NCBI GenBank assembly: GCA_020720805.1
Contig: DYNZ01000001.1
Coordinates: 104,553 to 168,552, forward strand
DNA: 64,000 nucleotides
Source: Leptospira biflexa
GTDB taxonomy: Bacteria > Spirochaetota > DYNZ01
Reading direction: 5' to 3'
Within the stretch, counting starts at the first letter, position 1, and every line of letters starts with the position of its first letter. Below the pieces are notes generated by a model that saw only the letters and a program-made list of their open reading frames with translations, ran no database searches and had not been told where the DNA came from. The position numbers and the translations under genes were made by a program. Below are positions 8,816 to 18,724 of this stretch, piece by piece.

Positions 8816-9660
8816 TCTTTTTGTCCTCTGGCTTCTGTTTTTGTTAGCTCTTTCCTTCGCCCTGTGAAGGTTTCCATTGTATGGTAAACCCCAAAAATTT
8901 TTCCTGCAATTAAATCAAAAAGTCTAGTGGTTAAGATTCCTCTAAGGAGAGGTATAAGTTGAACCATGAAGGGCAGGCGAATAATGATTTTTTCATGTTT
9001 GATCCCTTCCCAGATTGCTGCGACCGCCTTTTCGGGATCAAGTATGGGAGTTAAAAGCGGTGCCTTTACACCTGCAAACATTCCTGTATTAATATAACTA
9101 GGTTGAACAGTTGTAACTTTGATCCCTGCCTGGGGTTGGGATTCCATCTCAATCCGTAAAGATTCAGACCAACCTACCACGCTCCATTTGCTGGCAGCGT
9201 ACACGGACATACGCGGATTTGGTATGAGGCCAGCCGCTGAGGCCAAATTGACGATATGCCCATGCTGGAATTGCAACATATTGTCCAAAAAAGCGCGCGC
9301 AACATACATAGGCGCCAGGGCATTGACTGCCATGGTCGCTGCAATCTCTTCGGGAGAATGATCTTGAAAAAGATGTCCCGTGACAATTCCAGCATTGTTG
9401 ATCAGAATGTGAATTTGTTTTATATTTTTGATGGTTTTCTGCGCAACTTTGAAAATATCACCAGGATTGGCAAGATCGACAGTATAGATAGAAACTTTAC
9501 CAAGCCTTGCTAATTCTTTTTGGGTTTCTTGAAGGGCTCTGCGGTTTATATCCCAAAGGATAACTTGTCCACCCTCTTCCAACGCCTTGCGGGCAAAGAT
9601 CTTTCCAAGCCCCATGGCGCCGCCGGTTATGAGAATATTTTTTCCTTCAATTGTTTTCAT
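8812..9660 (-). CDS. Short-chain dehydrogenase/reductase (SDR)
   Basis: 282 residues. The classical SDR features are present: cofactor loop TGGAMGLGK near the N-terminus, an acidic residue after beta-2 (LWDINRR, favouring NAD), NNAG in INNAGIVTG, catalytic serine in LASAAGL and YAASK as the catalytic Y-x-x-x-K. The C-terminal extension (FMVQLIPLLRGILTTRLFDLI) is hydrophobic and resembles membrane-associated SDRs that act on lipids or retinoid-like substrates. The substrate cannot be predicted. The gene is 14 bp downstream of mtaB in the same operon and overlaps the HEAT-like gene by 4 bp. Confidence 0.85.
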   Translation of the reverse strand: MKTIEGKNILITGGAMGLGKIFARKALEEGGQVILWDINRRALQETQKELARLGKVSIYTVDLANPGDIFKVAQKTIKNIKQIHILINNAGIVTGHLFQDHSPEEIAATMAVNALAPMYVARAFLDNMLQFQHGHIVNLASAAGLIPNPRMSVYAASKWSVVGWSESLRIEMESQPQAGIKVTTVQPSYINTGMFAGVKAPLLTPILDPEKAVAAIWEGIKHEKIIIRLPFMVQLIPLLRGILTTRLFDLIAGKIFGVYHTMETFTGRRKELTKTEARGQKE

Positions 9661-9674
9661 TTGCTCTCCCAGAA

Positions 9675-11018
9675 TCAGGAATCTTTGCAGATTGCGAAGA
9701 ATTCGTTTTTATTGTCCGCTTGTATGGTCACTTGAATTTCACTTTTAGGCTCTATTTTTTTTTGCAAAGCTTCCCATGCCGTAGTTTGCAGGTCAACATC
9801 GATATAATTATCTGTCAATATGCGAAAATATTGCTTGTCTGCTTTCCTGGCTTTGCCTGCTCTTTGGTGCAAAACAATAGCATGGCGAGTTTTTCCCAGC
9901 TGACTGAGGATGAATTGCTTTTTTTTCTGGTTAGCGATAGAAATAAGCTGCTTTGCTCTCTCTTTTTTTATGTCAGTCGAAATCTGCTCCGCCATTTTTT
10001 TGGCTGGAGTGGATGATTTGGCGCTAAAGGGAAAAATATGGGCATGGTGTATAGGGAGATCCTGCAATAATTCCAGAGAGTAGTCAAAATCTTTCTGTGA
10101 TTCACCGGGGAATCCGGTAATAATATCCGTGCCAATGAGAATATCTGAATTTGCCTTATGAACCCTTTCCATCGTATGGATAAATTGTTCTCTGGTGTGA
10201 CGTCTCCGCATTTTTTCCAGTATAGCATTGCTTCCGCTTTGAAGTGGAATATGGAGATGGGGGCGAATCTGGCTGTGGTTTGCAATAAAATCAATTAACT
10301 CATCAGTGACCTCATTACTATCGATAGAGGATAATCGAATCTTCATCCAGGGAATTGCAGTTGTGATGGCGATTAGAAGATCCAGTAGGGATTCTTGCCT
10401 TTCATGCCCAAATGTGCCAATATGAATACCTGTCAAGACAGCCTCTCTATATCCGCTTTGGTAGAGATGATCAATATGGCGCAGAATTGTCGGTATAGGA
10501 ACAGAGCGACTATTGCCACGAACCAGGGGAACGATGCAGTAAGTGCAGCGTAGATCGCAACCATCCTGAATTTTTACAAATGCCCTGGCGTGCTGTCCAA
10601 AATCGGAAACAGGAAAAAATGCGGCCTCTTTTTCCGAAAAGATGGAGCTCTCTGGCAAGGGGGGGAGCGATAGCGGCAGGCTCGCGCCAAGCTGTTGCGC
10701 TAGGGAGAATTTATGGTAATTGCCACTGACGAAATCGGCATAGAGGATAGGAGGAGTCTTGTCTTTGAGGAGGGTCTCGCCATAGCAACCCGTGAGCCAG
10801 ATGGTAGCGCTTGGTGAAAGGCGGCGCAGTTTACGAATAGTCTGGAGCGCCTGTGAATCGCTCCGATTGGTAACAGTGCAGCTGTTCACGATACAGAGAT
10901 CCGCCTTTTCGGGGAGGTCAGTCTCCTGCCAATTCTCTTCCAGTAAACTTTGTCGAATAGCAAAGCTATCAAATTGGTTGAGTTTGCAACCGAGAGTATA
11001 AAGATAAAACAGCTTCAT
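9675..11018 (-). CDS. mtaB: tRNA t6A37 methylthiotransferase MtaB
   Basis: 447 residues. This radical-SAM enzyme methylthiolates N6-threonylcarbamoyladenosine at position 37 of ANN-reading tRNAs. The N-terminal UPF0004 domain starts LYTLGCKLNQFDS and has its other two cluster cysteines in VNSCTVTN and TGCYGE. The radical-SAM cluster motif is CDLRCTYCIVP. The C-terminal region (from about 370) is a short TRAM-like segment. The opening T-L-G-C-K-x-N-Q distinguishes MtaB from MiaB and RimO. It lies 15 bp after the PTPS-like gene. A tRNA-Thr(TGT), a plausible substrate, lies elsewhere in the window. Confidence 0.9.
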   Translation of the reverse strand: MKLFYLYTLGCKLNQFDSFAIRQSLLEENWQETDLPEKADLCIVNSCTVTNRSDSQALQTIRKLRRLSPSATIWLTGCYGETLLKDKTPPILYADFVSGNYHKFSLAQQLGASLPLSLPPLPESSIFSEKEAAFFPVSDFGQHARAFVKIQDGCDLRCTYCIVPLVRGNSRSVPIPTILRHIDHLYQSGYREAVLTGIHIGTFGHERQESLLDLLIAITTAIPWMKIRLSSIDSNEVTDELIDFIANHSQIRPHLHIPLQSGSNAILEKMRRRHTREQFIHTMERVHKANSDILIGTDIITGFPGESQKDFDYSLELLQDLPIHHAHIFPFSAKSSTPAKKMAEQISTDIKKERAKQLISIANQKKKQFILSQLGKTRHAIVLHQRAGKARKADKQYFRILTDNYIDVDLQTTAWEALQKKIEPKSEIQVTIQADNKNEFFAICKDS

Positions 11019-11033
11019 AAGGAAACAGCTAAA

Positions 11034-11603
11034 CTAAAAATTTTTCCAGTAGTAGCCTGATTGTCCTTTGGATTCGAATACGCGAACCGTGATTTTGCTA
11101 ATATGGTGGTAGACAAAAATATTTTTTATCTCTTTGAATAGGCGATGGCATATATAGTAGGCAAATCTTTCTGTGCTGGTATTGTCAATGGGCAGAATCA
11201 ATACTTCAGACTTTGGAAACATATACTCTTTCTGGTTGTTATGGTTTACGTAAAAGTTATGGCCGCGCTGTTCTAATCTGAGCCATGGGTTTTGTGAGGG
11301 TAAGAGAACCTTTTCGTCAAGGTCGTCGCAAATTTGCTTCACGAGTGGTTTAATATCCGAAAAGTTATAAACCAGTCCCCCTTTTTCCAGATTTCCCTCA
11401 ATTATGGCCTCTACTTGGTAGTTATGGCCATGAAGTCTTTCGCTAGAACCGTCAGGAAAAATGAGAAAATGAGCTGCGGAAAACTTAAAATACTCTTTAT
11501 CCAGGTGGATACCGAAATGCTCCTGCTGCTCAAAGGCATTCTCTTCTTTGGGGGAAATTTCCGGAAGATGTAGATGCTTATGCGATTTAATTGAAAGTTC
11601 CAT
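11034..11603 (-). CDS. 6-pyruvoyl-tetrahydropterin synthase / QueD family protein
   Basis: I start it at ATG 11603 (MELSIKSHKHLH), which has a GGAG six bases upstream. The longer frame from 11669 has no visible Shine-Dalgarno. The family signature is clear: FSAAHFL with zinc-binding His, RLHGHNYQVE with the two further zinc His residues, and LVYNFSDIKPLV. The C-terminus has TSTERFAYYICHRLF, where E is the expected pterin-anchoring Glu, and ITVRVFES. The catalytic cysteine that QueD usually has between the zinc histidines is not obvious. It may act in queuosine or pterin synthesis, and the head position before mtaB suggests tRNA modification. No other queuosine gene is in the window. Confidence 0.75.
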   Translation of the reverse strand: MELSIKSHKHLHLPEISPKEENAFEQQEHFGIHLDKEYFKFSAAHFLIFPDGSSERLHGHNYQVEAIIEGNLEKGGLVYNFSDIKPLVKQICDDLDEKVLLPSQNPWLRLEQRGHNFYVNHNNQKEYMFPKSEVLILPIDNTSTERFAYYICHRLFKEIKNIFVYHHISKITVRVFESKGQSGYYWKNF

Positions 11604-11868
11604 ATTCTCCACATATATGAGTCGTATTGCATATTGTCTTTCAGACCCAAAAGAAATTGCTGTTTCCATGGGATTGCTGGTTTGATTGGGATAATTACTC
11701 CACTCTTCGCACTCTTTGATTGCAGGAAAAGATCCCGCACCAGAAAAGGGAAAACATAGAGAAAAAGTGAACTGTCAACTTCAATTTTCTCTTTCCCAAT
11801 TTGGGCAAGGTTGCTACGGTATCCTTAGTAGTGAATATATCTATCCCTTATAAAAAGAAAAGGTGAAT

Positions 11869-13503
11869 ATGCCCAGAGACGGTGAAAAAATTGCAAACAA
11901 AAGTTACGATATCATCGTGATAGGCGGTGGAATCAGTGGATTGGCAATTGCCTATGAGGCTGCCTTGCGGGGTTATCGTACGCTACTTCTGGAAAAAAAG
12001 GATTTTGGGTGGGCTACAAGTTCCGCAACCAGTAAGATGGTTCATGGTGGTTTGAGATACTTAAAACAATACGATTTTCGTCTGGTGCGTGAATCCTTGC
12101 GGGAGAGGTCGATATTGATGCGAATGGCACCCCACTTGATTCACCCTTTCCCTTTCCTTTTGCCTGTTTATCAAAGTCGTGGATCAAAATTTATACTTGG
12201 TTTAGGTCTATGGTTATATGATCTTCTTTCTTATGACAAAGGACCCCTGTTCCCCAATCACCGCCGTTTGAATGTTCAAGAAACTTTGCAAATAGATTCA
12301 AATCTATCTCGGGAGAAATTGCTTGGCTCTTTCCTGTACTACGACGCACAGATGCCAGATCCTGGCAGAATCAATCTTGCTTTTGCCCGATCTGCAGCCA
12401 GGGAAGGTGCTGACATTCTGAATCATGCGGAGGTGGTTCGCTTTTCGGTTGTAGCTGAGGGAGAGATGAGGACAATCGATGGTTTAACTTTTCAGGATAA
12501 GCTGACAAGAAAGGAATATTTTGTTAAAGGGGGGCATATTATCAATGCGGTTGGCCCCTGGGCAGATCATGTGCTCTCTTTGTTTGAGGGAAAAAGTCCA
12601 GCTAAGATTCTTCGCTCCAAGGGGGTGCATCTGGTAACAAAAAAAATTGATCATGGTACAGCTGTTGCACTCATTACGAAAACTGGTAGACATTTTTTTC
12701 TTTTACCCTGGCGTGAATACAGCATTATTGGCCCAACCGATGATGCTTATCATGGATCCTTAGATGAGATCGAGATCACGGAATCAGATATAGATGATCT
12801 ATTGCAAAAAGTGAATGAGAACTATAATGCCCAATTGAACCGGAGTGATATTCAATATGTCTATGCAGGTTTGCGTCCTCTGGTTGAGAGGGATACCAGT
12901 ATCCATCGAGCAGAGGATTCCTATCACCAATCGCGCCGTCATGAGACTTTGGATCATATTGTTGACCTGAAAATCCACAATCTGGTTTCCGTTTTGGGGG
13001 GGAAATATACCACAAGCCGATTTCTTGCTGAAGGAGTCATAACCCACATATCAAAAAAAACAGGGCATCAGGAAAATCGCAAACAGTCCCAATATACTAC
13101 ACTTGTAGGAGGAGATATCTCATCATTTGATTCTTTTCTGCATGACCTTCAGGATCATAAAATTCTTTCAACTGATCTGGCCGGGTATTTAGCAGGCCGT
13201 TTTGGCTCTGAACTGTTTGAGCTTCTTTCTCGTTATTCCCAAAAAAGCGACGCCTGGAAGCAGGTATCACCTGATTATAAAACAGTTTGGGCCGAGGTCT
13301 ACTGGGCTCTGGAGATGGAAATGGCCGTAACTCTGGAGGATATGATTTTTAGGCGAACAGAGTTGGGTACAGCAGGAAATCCAGGTCAAGCCGTTTTAAA
13401 CGCTGTGGCCAAAGTGATGGCTCCCTCTTTGGGATGGAGAGAGAAGGAGAGAAAGGAGCAGGTAAAAAAAGTTGAATCGGCATTTCCGTCGATACAAAAA
13501 TAG
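11869..13503 (+). CDS. glpD: FAD-dependent glycerol-3-phosphate dehydrogenase
   Basis: About 544 residues. It oxidises glycerol-3-phosphate to DHAP at the membrane, passing electrons to quinone. The N-terminal dinucleotide fold is IIVIGGGISGLAIAYEAA, ending in the acidic LLLEKKDF. It is followed by the family motif SSATSKMVHGGLRYL. A second signature, YAGLRPLVERD, is near 340, and SVLGGKYTTSR follows. The C-terminal about 120 residues are the DAO_C helical domain. ATG at 11869 has AAAGGTGA just upstream; an in-frame GTG at 11863 is an alternative. A 17 bp gap leads to the large LysM-like protein, so the two may be cotranscribed. Confidence 0.92.
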   Translation: MPRDGEKIANKSYDIIVIGGGISGLAIAYEAALRGYRTLLLEKKDFGWATSSATSKMVHGGLRYLKQYDFRLVRESLRERSILMRMAPHLIHPFPFLLPVYQSRGSKFILGLGLWLYDLLSYDKGPLFPNHRRLNVQETLQIDSNLSREKLLGSFLYYDAQMPDPGRINLAFARSAAREGADILNHAEVVRFSVVAEGEMRTIDGLTFQDKLTRKEYFVKGGHIINAVGPWADHVLSLFEGKSPAKILRSKGVHLVTKKIDHGTAVALITKTGRHFFLLPWREYSIIGPTDDAYHGSLDEIEITESDIDDLLQKVNENYNAQLNRSDIQYVYAGLRPLVERDTSIHRAEDSYHQSRRHETLDHIVDLKIHNLVSVLGGKYTTSRFLAEGVITHISKKTGHQENRKQSQYTTLVGGDISSFDSFLHDLQDHKILSTDLAGYLAGRFGSELFELLSRYSQKSDAWKQVSPDYKTVWAEVYWALEMEMAVTLEDMIFRRTELGTAGNPGQAVLNAVAKVMAPSLGWREKERKEQVKKVESAFPSIQK

Positions 13504-13520
13504 CGTGAAGCAAAGGTAGC

Positions 13521-16346
13521 ATGGAGCTGGAAAATTTTTCAAAGGACCAACAAAGCAGGTTGTTTTATATCGACCAGGACTGCTATGTCATCTATACAGG
13601 TTTTCATGAGCATGATGAAAAGCCCTTTCTTAGGTTAGGTTACTCAAATTGTTTGCCAGATGCGTTATTTCCGCATATCCAGTATTCTCTTGTGAATGAT
13701 CTGGTTATAGGCAATTTAGCCGAAGAGAAGCAGGTTATTGTTGAAGCTTCAACCTTAGCTGAAAAAAAGAATTTAGAAAAAAATCAGAAAAAGAAGGGAA
13801 TACCTGTAGGGCTTCAGCTTTTTGGTAATTTTAAGGAAAGTTTTTTTCTGGGAAATTATCAAATAATTAGAAATTTTGAAAAATACCTGGGTGTCTCTGG
13901 CTTGCATTTTGTGTCACCTAAATCTTTTAATAGAAAGCCATTGGGTTTTCGCAGGGGTAAAAGCGCACAATTGGAACAAGATGCCTCTTTGCGTGAGAAT
14001 GTTTTTGCCTATTTTTATGAAAATCATAACATCCGTATAGCCATTAAAAAAAAGACCATCTTTGATCTAAAAACCCGCACTCTCAAAGATCTGAATCCAC
14101 TGAATGAGATGCAGGTAATGAAAAATTTTACCCAAAATCTCCATCTGGCTGGAATGCAGTTTGGCGTATTTTGGCATAAAGAAAATATAATCGTTTATGA
14201 TCAGAGCAAGTATTTGCTCTGGATCAAAGAGGCAAACCACAATCCTATTGAAAGCGCCTTTTTATTGCATTTTTTCCCCAAGAACCTTGAAGCGGTAGTT
14301 GTGCCGTCGGCTAGCACTGATTATCTTTTACAGCAATTACTTCGATATCCTAAAGCAAAATCATTTCAAGTATTTAGTGATCCTGGCGCGCATCTGGATT
14401 TGCTGCATCTCTTCCAAAGGGAAGATCAGCATATAGATTTTCATTCAAATCATACCTTGCGTTTTTCCCCCGGTTATTTTCTTTCTATTCAGAATAATGA
14501 GAGTAGAGCGCAGTTTAGCACGGGGGGAGATAGTACGGATCTGGAGATATCCTTAAACTCCGATCAGTATCAGAGCAATGCACGTATTGTTGTTTTATCA
14601 AATGAGCCAAATTTTTTGCAAAAGGAGAGACAACTGGTAATCCGACCTGGAGCGTTGCCAGCAGAGCTCCTCAGTCCCTATCTATTCGTTTTGCCAGATG
14701 GATGCCGTCATGAATTTCGGTTTATAAACAAAACCGCTGACATCGAAAGATTGGATGCAGAGTGGAAACAGCTCTGGCTGCAGATGGATGAAAAATGGGT
14801 ACATAAAAGAAAGAGAGAGGAATTTTCAGTAGAATTCTTTTATTGTATAGAAAAACTTTCGGAAAAAGTATTTCAAAAAATTGGAATTACTTTGCCCATT
14901 CTTCCCAGGGAAGCAAAAACAGTATTGGTCGGCAAGGGGTCAGAACATCCCTATACCCAAATACTGGTTTTTAATCGACTCTTTTTAAGATGGCAATTAA
15001 GCGGAAAGAGAGAGCCCTTTTCAAAATTTCACCTGCTGAGAAAGTGGTTTGATTTGGGGTATCGTTTTTATACTCTCTCGGTTCTTTTTCATGATAACCA
15101 GGTTCTCAGTTGTTTCCTGCCTGAGCCTTACCCGCTTTTGTATGCCCAAGGAGTTGAAAATCCGCTGTTTTGGCGAAGAGATCAGATCTGTTACGATCCT
15201 GGACTAGGGCTTATCCGGGATAAAATTGTTGCCCGGGACTCTCTGTTTTTTGAGGATCTTTTTCAGCTGAAACTGCAAAAAACACCGTTGAATCGAGAGC
15301 TGAAAAATCTTTGTTCCCAGGAGTACAAGAAATGGATCGCCTATTATTTGCAACATTACTCCCTATTTCTTCGAGATCAAAAAAGATTGGATGAATGGTT
15401 GCGACATTTGGCCGCAGCCAAAGATGCAGCTCAGGAGGGTTTCACCACCGCAGAACCGGTAAAAGGAACACTTTCCCCGAAATCCCATTTGCGTTGGCAG
15501 CATAATATTAGCATCCTGATCTTCATGATTTTGCTATCATCTGGTGTTTTGTTTTTCTCCGGTGTTCATCGGAACCATCCCCCTAAAGCCGAAACATCCA
15601 AAGATAAATTTCAGAGCACTCAGTTACGCTGCGAAAAAAGCGCTCTCCGCACTTTCTGGCGCAATTATCCCAAAAGAATTATTCTTCCGTGGTTTTGCCT
15701 TAGGGACAACCAATTTTTTTTGGGATTAGATTCCCTCGAATCAGATCTTTTTGTGCTGGCCTCTCGTTTACCCGGAGGCATCCAGTTTGTAAATGCCCTG
15801 GACCAGCACCAAAATTTTGCTTCCTATGTATGGAGAGAGGTAAATATAGTCGCAAAGAAAAATGGCTACCAGCCTCTTGCGCGCATGAACCGGGGAAAAC
15901 CTGATCGAATGCGCAATCCTCATTGGGTTTATCCGGGGAAAGAGATTCTTTTACCTGATGGTGCAGTGTGGCAGGTCAAGAAAGGTGAAAGCATCTGGGC
16001 AAAGATAGAGGCGAACCTAAAGAAAAAAAAACATCTCACCTATTTCTATCTTTTGCAATTTGATCTGGAGATGCAGACTATTTTGCAAAAACTTGAAATC
16101 CCCGAGGTCGATAGATTTATTGGGCTAAAAACAGTTTCCTATTTAAAAAATAACAAAAAGGAGCTCTATCCAGATAGGGATAAAAAAGTCTCCTTGAAAA
16201 ACCTGGAAATCGTACGCAGTCACCTTGCCTTGGCCAGAGAAACATTAATCAAACTGGAATTATTGGTATATACGAAAGAGCAGGAGCGTATGCTCTTTTT
16301 TAGGAAACGATTATTTCATAACATAACCAGCCAGTTTCTGCAATAA
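13521..16346 (+). CDS. Large single-span protein with LysM-like C-terminus, unknown function
   Basis: 941 residues. Residues 1-650 have no signal peptide and no motif I recognise; they are mixed alpha/beta and rich in aromatic and basic residues. A transmembrane helix lies at about 657-677 (ISILIFMILLSSGVLFFSG). The remaining 260 residues should be extracytoplasmic. They contain a LysM-like stretch: NPHWVYPGKEILLPDG, then WQVKKGESIWAKI near 820, the usual x-V-K-x-G-E-S-I-W start of a LysM unit. The topology (big cytoplasmic domain, one span, peptidoglycan-binding end) could link a cytosolic process to the cell wall. It follows glpD by 17 bp; a shared operon is possible, but the functions look unrelated. 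Confidence 0.6.
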   Translation: MELENFSKDQQSRLFYIDQDCYVIYTGFHEHDEKPFLRLGYSNCLPDALFPHIQYSLVNDLVIGNLAEEKQVIVEASTLAEKKNLEKNQKKKGIPVGLQLFGNFKESFFLGNYQIIRNFEKYLGVSGLHFVSPKSFNRKPLGFRRGKSAQLEQDASLRENVFAYFYENHNIRIAIKKKTIFDLKTRTLKDLNPLNEMQVMKNFTQNLHLAGMQFGVFWHKENIIVYDQSKYLLWIKEANHNPIESAFLLHFFPKNLEAVVVPSASTDYLLQQLLRYPKAKSFQVFSDPGAHLDLLHLFQREDQHIDFHSNHTLRFSPGYFLSIQNNESRAQFSTGGDSTDLEISLNSDQYQSNARIVVLSNEPNFLQKERQLVIRPGALPAELLSPYLFVLPDGCRHEFRFINKTADIERLDAEWKQLWLQMDEKWVHKRKREEFSVEFFYCIEKLSEKVFQKIGITLPILPREAKTVLVGKGSEHPYTQILVFNRLFLRWQLSGKREPFSKFHLLRKWFDLGYRFYTLSVLFHDNQVLSCFLPEPYPLLYAQGVENPLFWRRDQICYDPGLGLIRDKIVARDSLFFEDLFQLKLQKTPLNRELKNLCSQEYKKWIAYYLQHYSLFLRDQKRLDEWLRHLAAAKDAAQEGFTTAEPVKGTLSPKSHLRWQHNISILIFMILLSSGVLFFSGVHRNHPPKAETSKDKFQSTQLRCEKSALRTFWRNYPKRIILPWFCLRDNQFFLGLDSLESDLFVLASRLPGGIQFVNALDQHQNFASYVWREVNIVAKKNGYQPLARMNRGKPDRMRNPHWVYPGKEILLPDGAVWQVKKGESIWAKIEANLKKKKHLTYFYLLQFDLEMQTILQKLEIPEVDRFIGLKTVSYLKNNKKELYPDRDKKVSLKNLEIVRSHLALARETLIKLELLVYTKEQERMLFFRKRLFHNITSQFLQ

Positions 16347-16661
16347 ATAGAGTGAATCCTTGCCTATTTTCCAATTCTTCCTCTTGGGAGAGTTAACTTT
16401 TTATCAATTTGTATCGACAATCTATAGCAAGGCCACTTATGGCTCAACAGTCATGTTAGGAAATGGCAGATTGGGTAGCTATAGAGAGGCGTGGTTATTG
16501 ATTTTTTTGTTGTTTACAAAAAATAGCTCTTGATTTAGTAAGATAATGAACATTGCTTGTTTTTTTGCAATGGATTGGTGATTATACTCTGTTTATCAAA
16601 GAATAAGTCATTTACCGATTAAAAATATAATTCTGAAACGTTTTTACAGGGGGTATGGCAG
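16347..16661. promoter_or_regulatory. 315 bp AT-rich gap upstream of cfpA
   Basis: No gene is visible. The right half is strongly AT-rich and contains TATACT at 16583-16588, a plausible -10 box without a good -35 at 17 bp. An AGGGGGT just before the ATG serves as ribosome binding site. The left half holds CTATAGC (16422-16428) and its inverse GCTATAG (16478-16484), too little to call a repeat. The cfpA promoter is expected here. Confidence 0.35.
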
Positions 16662-18647
16662 ATGCCACTTTCACAATTTCCCAAGAGTCCTAATAAGGTT
16701 CACCCTACAATTCCCAGTGCGGTTGGTTCACACATCTCCATTTTTCAGGAAGGAAGAAACAAGCACGATGAGTCTAAGGTTATATTAAATGAGACAGTGG
16801 ATAAAGTATTGAACCATATCTCAGATAAATTGCCTAGCGAAGTCCTGGAAAAATTGGATGTAATGTCCACAATCAAGGACAAACTTTACAATTACATGAA
16901 CCAGCAGTATCAAAACATGTTTAACCGTTACATGGTTACCATGGAAGATGAGCTGGTAAAAAAAGTTCGTAATTTTGTTGACAAGGAAGAGACAAAAGGA
17001 TTAGCACGCTACACTCCGAAAGAGGTTTCCGAACTTTTAGATCAGGTTGGTGGCGCCGATAAATTTAACACTGGTGAAATAGAAAAATCAGTGGTGAATA
17101 TGTATGGTCACCTGCAGGGTCATATCCAGCGTGGTGTCAATGATCTTGAAAATGAAACGAACTCTCTATTGCGTCAAAAGACTGATGTCGGTGCGTTTGT
17201 GCGCGGTGAAAACGCGTATTCAATTGCTAAATGTACATTTAAAAATTCAGAATTCAAACCAAAGACTGTGTACGATGTTAAATTATCCGTAAACATTCTT
17301 GATTCTGAGTTGATCTCGCCAGTTGTTCACTACCAAACAACCGTAGAATATCTCCTGAAAGAAATTATCTCCAAGCATATCATGGATTTAATTGATAAGG
17401 AGATTACAGAGTTTAAGGATGAGCTTGTTGATGCTGGTAAAGGCGAATTGTCCGACGGTGAAGTCATGTTTGAGAAGATCAAACGGGTAGAGAAATACAC
17501 CGATGATGATCAGGAAGACGAAAAAAGCCGTCGCTACACAATTTTGGCGAGAAGGTTTTTGGATAAAATCGAAGGTCTGCGTGCAGAGATTGATCCAACT
17601 GAATATGACGCCTTGAATGTCCGCGAGAATATAAAGAAAATAATTGATAACGAAAATATTCGCAATCGTGGTTTTAATACGGCAATCAACGCTTTGACCA
17701 GTATTCTGGACACCTCAAAGCTGGGTTATCAGGTGGCGGATAACATGAAAAATTCTCGTATGGCGACTATTCGCGAATACGATGAAACCAATCCGTCAGA
17801 ATTGCCAGACGAACGATATGCGATTACTCTTGTTTATTACGATCAGGCTCAATTGCGCGAGATGCAAAAGCAATATGACCAGCAGATGGCCGCTTTTCTT
17901 GAAGAGGCAGATCAGGTCTGGGCAGTTGTTAATCAACACTATGAGTTGGCAAAACGTACTTTTGGTATGAAGCTTGGCAGGATTCGCGATTTTCAGGATT
18001 ATGCTGAAAAAATTATGAAACGTTCCTGGAGACGTGAAAAAGAAGAGTATAAAGATGATCCAGAAACTGTACCATGGTATGATCTTGGCTTTGGCAGATC
18101 TCCAGATACCTTTGTCGAAAAAAGTAACCGGACTTACCTGGCTGAAAAGGGTGAAATCCAGCGCCGTATAGTGGATACCAGAAAGATCCTAAAAGATATG
18201 CATGGATTCCAGAACCCAATTGAACGTGTAGTTATAGAGGAAAGACTCAATTTTATTGAAAGACGTTTTAACGATTTTAACTACAAGATCAATCCTCATC
18301 ATTTGCAACCTGGATTGCTGCTTGATGTCGATTTAACGACTGTCAAGAAAAAGCAGTTTATGTTAAAGTCAATGGCCAATGTACTGAATGAGTTTCTTTC
18401 ATCGATCTCCAAAGGATTCCAGGATGCGGCTTTTGCCTCCTTCAAGCGTCGTCGTTCTACTGTGCGTGCAGACATTGATCAGTCATTCGCAGAGGAAGAT
18501 TCAAAGGGATCTCAGACTTTTCAGGAAGCTTATCAGCAATTAACCGATGATATGGATAAGCATGAAAAAAAGGGAACAAGTCTGAAAGGTTCAGTGGACA
18601 TTACACCTAAACGTGGTCGTGGTGGATCTGGGCTGAAAGAACTCTAA
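16662..18647 (+). CDS. cfpA: Cytoplasmic filament protein CfpA
   Basis: 661 residues, close to the treponemal CfpA length (about 680). CfpA forms the ribbon of cytoplasmic filaments under the inner membrane of some spirochaetes. The match is by recognition. The N-terminal block runs SKVILNETVDKVLNHISDKLP, EVLEKLD, then YNYMNQQYQNMFNRYM. The central block has NMYGHLQGHIQRGVNDLE and RQKTDVGAFVRGENAYS. The protein is mostly charged helix with long coiled-coil potential and no membrane span. The C-terminus is basic and Gly-rich (TPKRGRGGSG). A strong terminator at 18672 makes it monocistronic. The downstream gene order (unknown protein, then a PPDK homologue) resembles what I recall around cfpA in Treponema pallidum, which supports the call. 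Confidence 0.75.
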   Translation: MPLSQFPKSPNKVHPTIPSAVGSHISIFQEGRNKHDESKVILNETVDKVLNHISDKLPSEVLEKLDVMSTIKDKLYNYMNQQYQNMFNRYMVTMEDELVKKVRNFVDKEETKGLARYTPKEVSELLDQVGGADKFNTGEIEKSVVNMYGHLQGHIQRGVNDLENETNSLLRQKTDVGAFVRGENAYSIAKCTFKNSEFKPKTVYDVKLSVNILDSELISPVVHYQTTVEYLLKEIISKHIMDLIDKEITEFKDELVDAGKGELSDGEVMFEKIKRVEKYTDDDQEDEKSRRYTILARRFLDKIEGLRAEIDPTEYDALNVRENIKKIIDNENIRNRGFNTAINALTSILDTSKLGYQVADNMKNSRMATIREYDETNPSELPDERYAITLVYYDQAQLREMQKQYDQQMAAFLEEADQVWAVVNQHYELAKRTFGMKLGRIRDFQDYAEKIMKRSWRREKEEYKDDPETVPWYDLGFGRSPDTFVEKSNRTYLAEKGEIQRRIVDTRKILKDMHGFQNPIERVVIEERLNFIERRFNDFNYKINPHHLQPGLLLDVDLTTVKKKQFMLKSMANVLNEFLSSISKGFQDAAFASFKRRRSTVRADIDQSFAEEDSKGSQTFQEAYQQLTDDMDKHEKKGTSLKGSVDITPKRGRGGSGLKEL

Positions 18648-18671
18648 GAACCATTTTCGCTACTATAACAG

Positions 18672-18724
18672 CCCCTTTTGCGTTCTCATGATTTTTTGCG
18701 GACGTAAAAGGGGTTTTGTTTTTT
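18672..18724 (+). terminator. Terminator after cfpA
   Basis: A 14-bp stem with two G-U wobbles pairs CCCCTTTTGCGTTC (from 18672) with GGACGTAAAAGGGG (to 18713). TTTTGTTTTTT follows. It lies 25 bp after the cfpA stop and separates cfpA from the next operon. Confidence 0.88.

Noticed and set aside
11604-11669. N-terminal extension of the PTPS/QueD-like protein
   Set aside because: No ribosome binding site before 11669, while ATG 11603 has GGAG at good spacing.
16422-16484. CTATAGC/GCTATAG inverted pair upstream of cfpA, reminiscent of the repeat ends
   Set aside because: Only 7 bp match and none of the internal repeat blocks is present.
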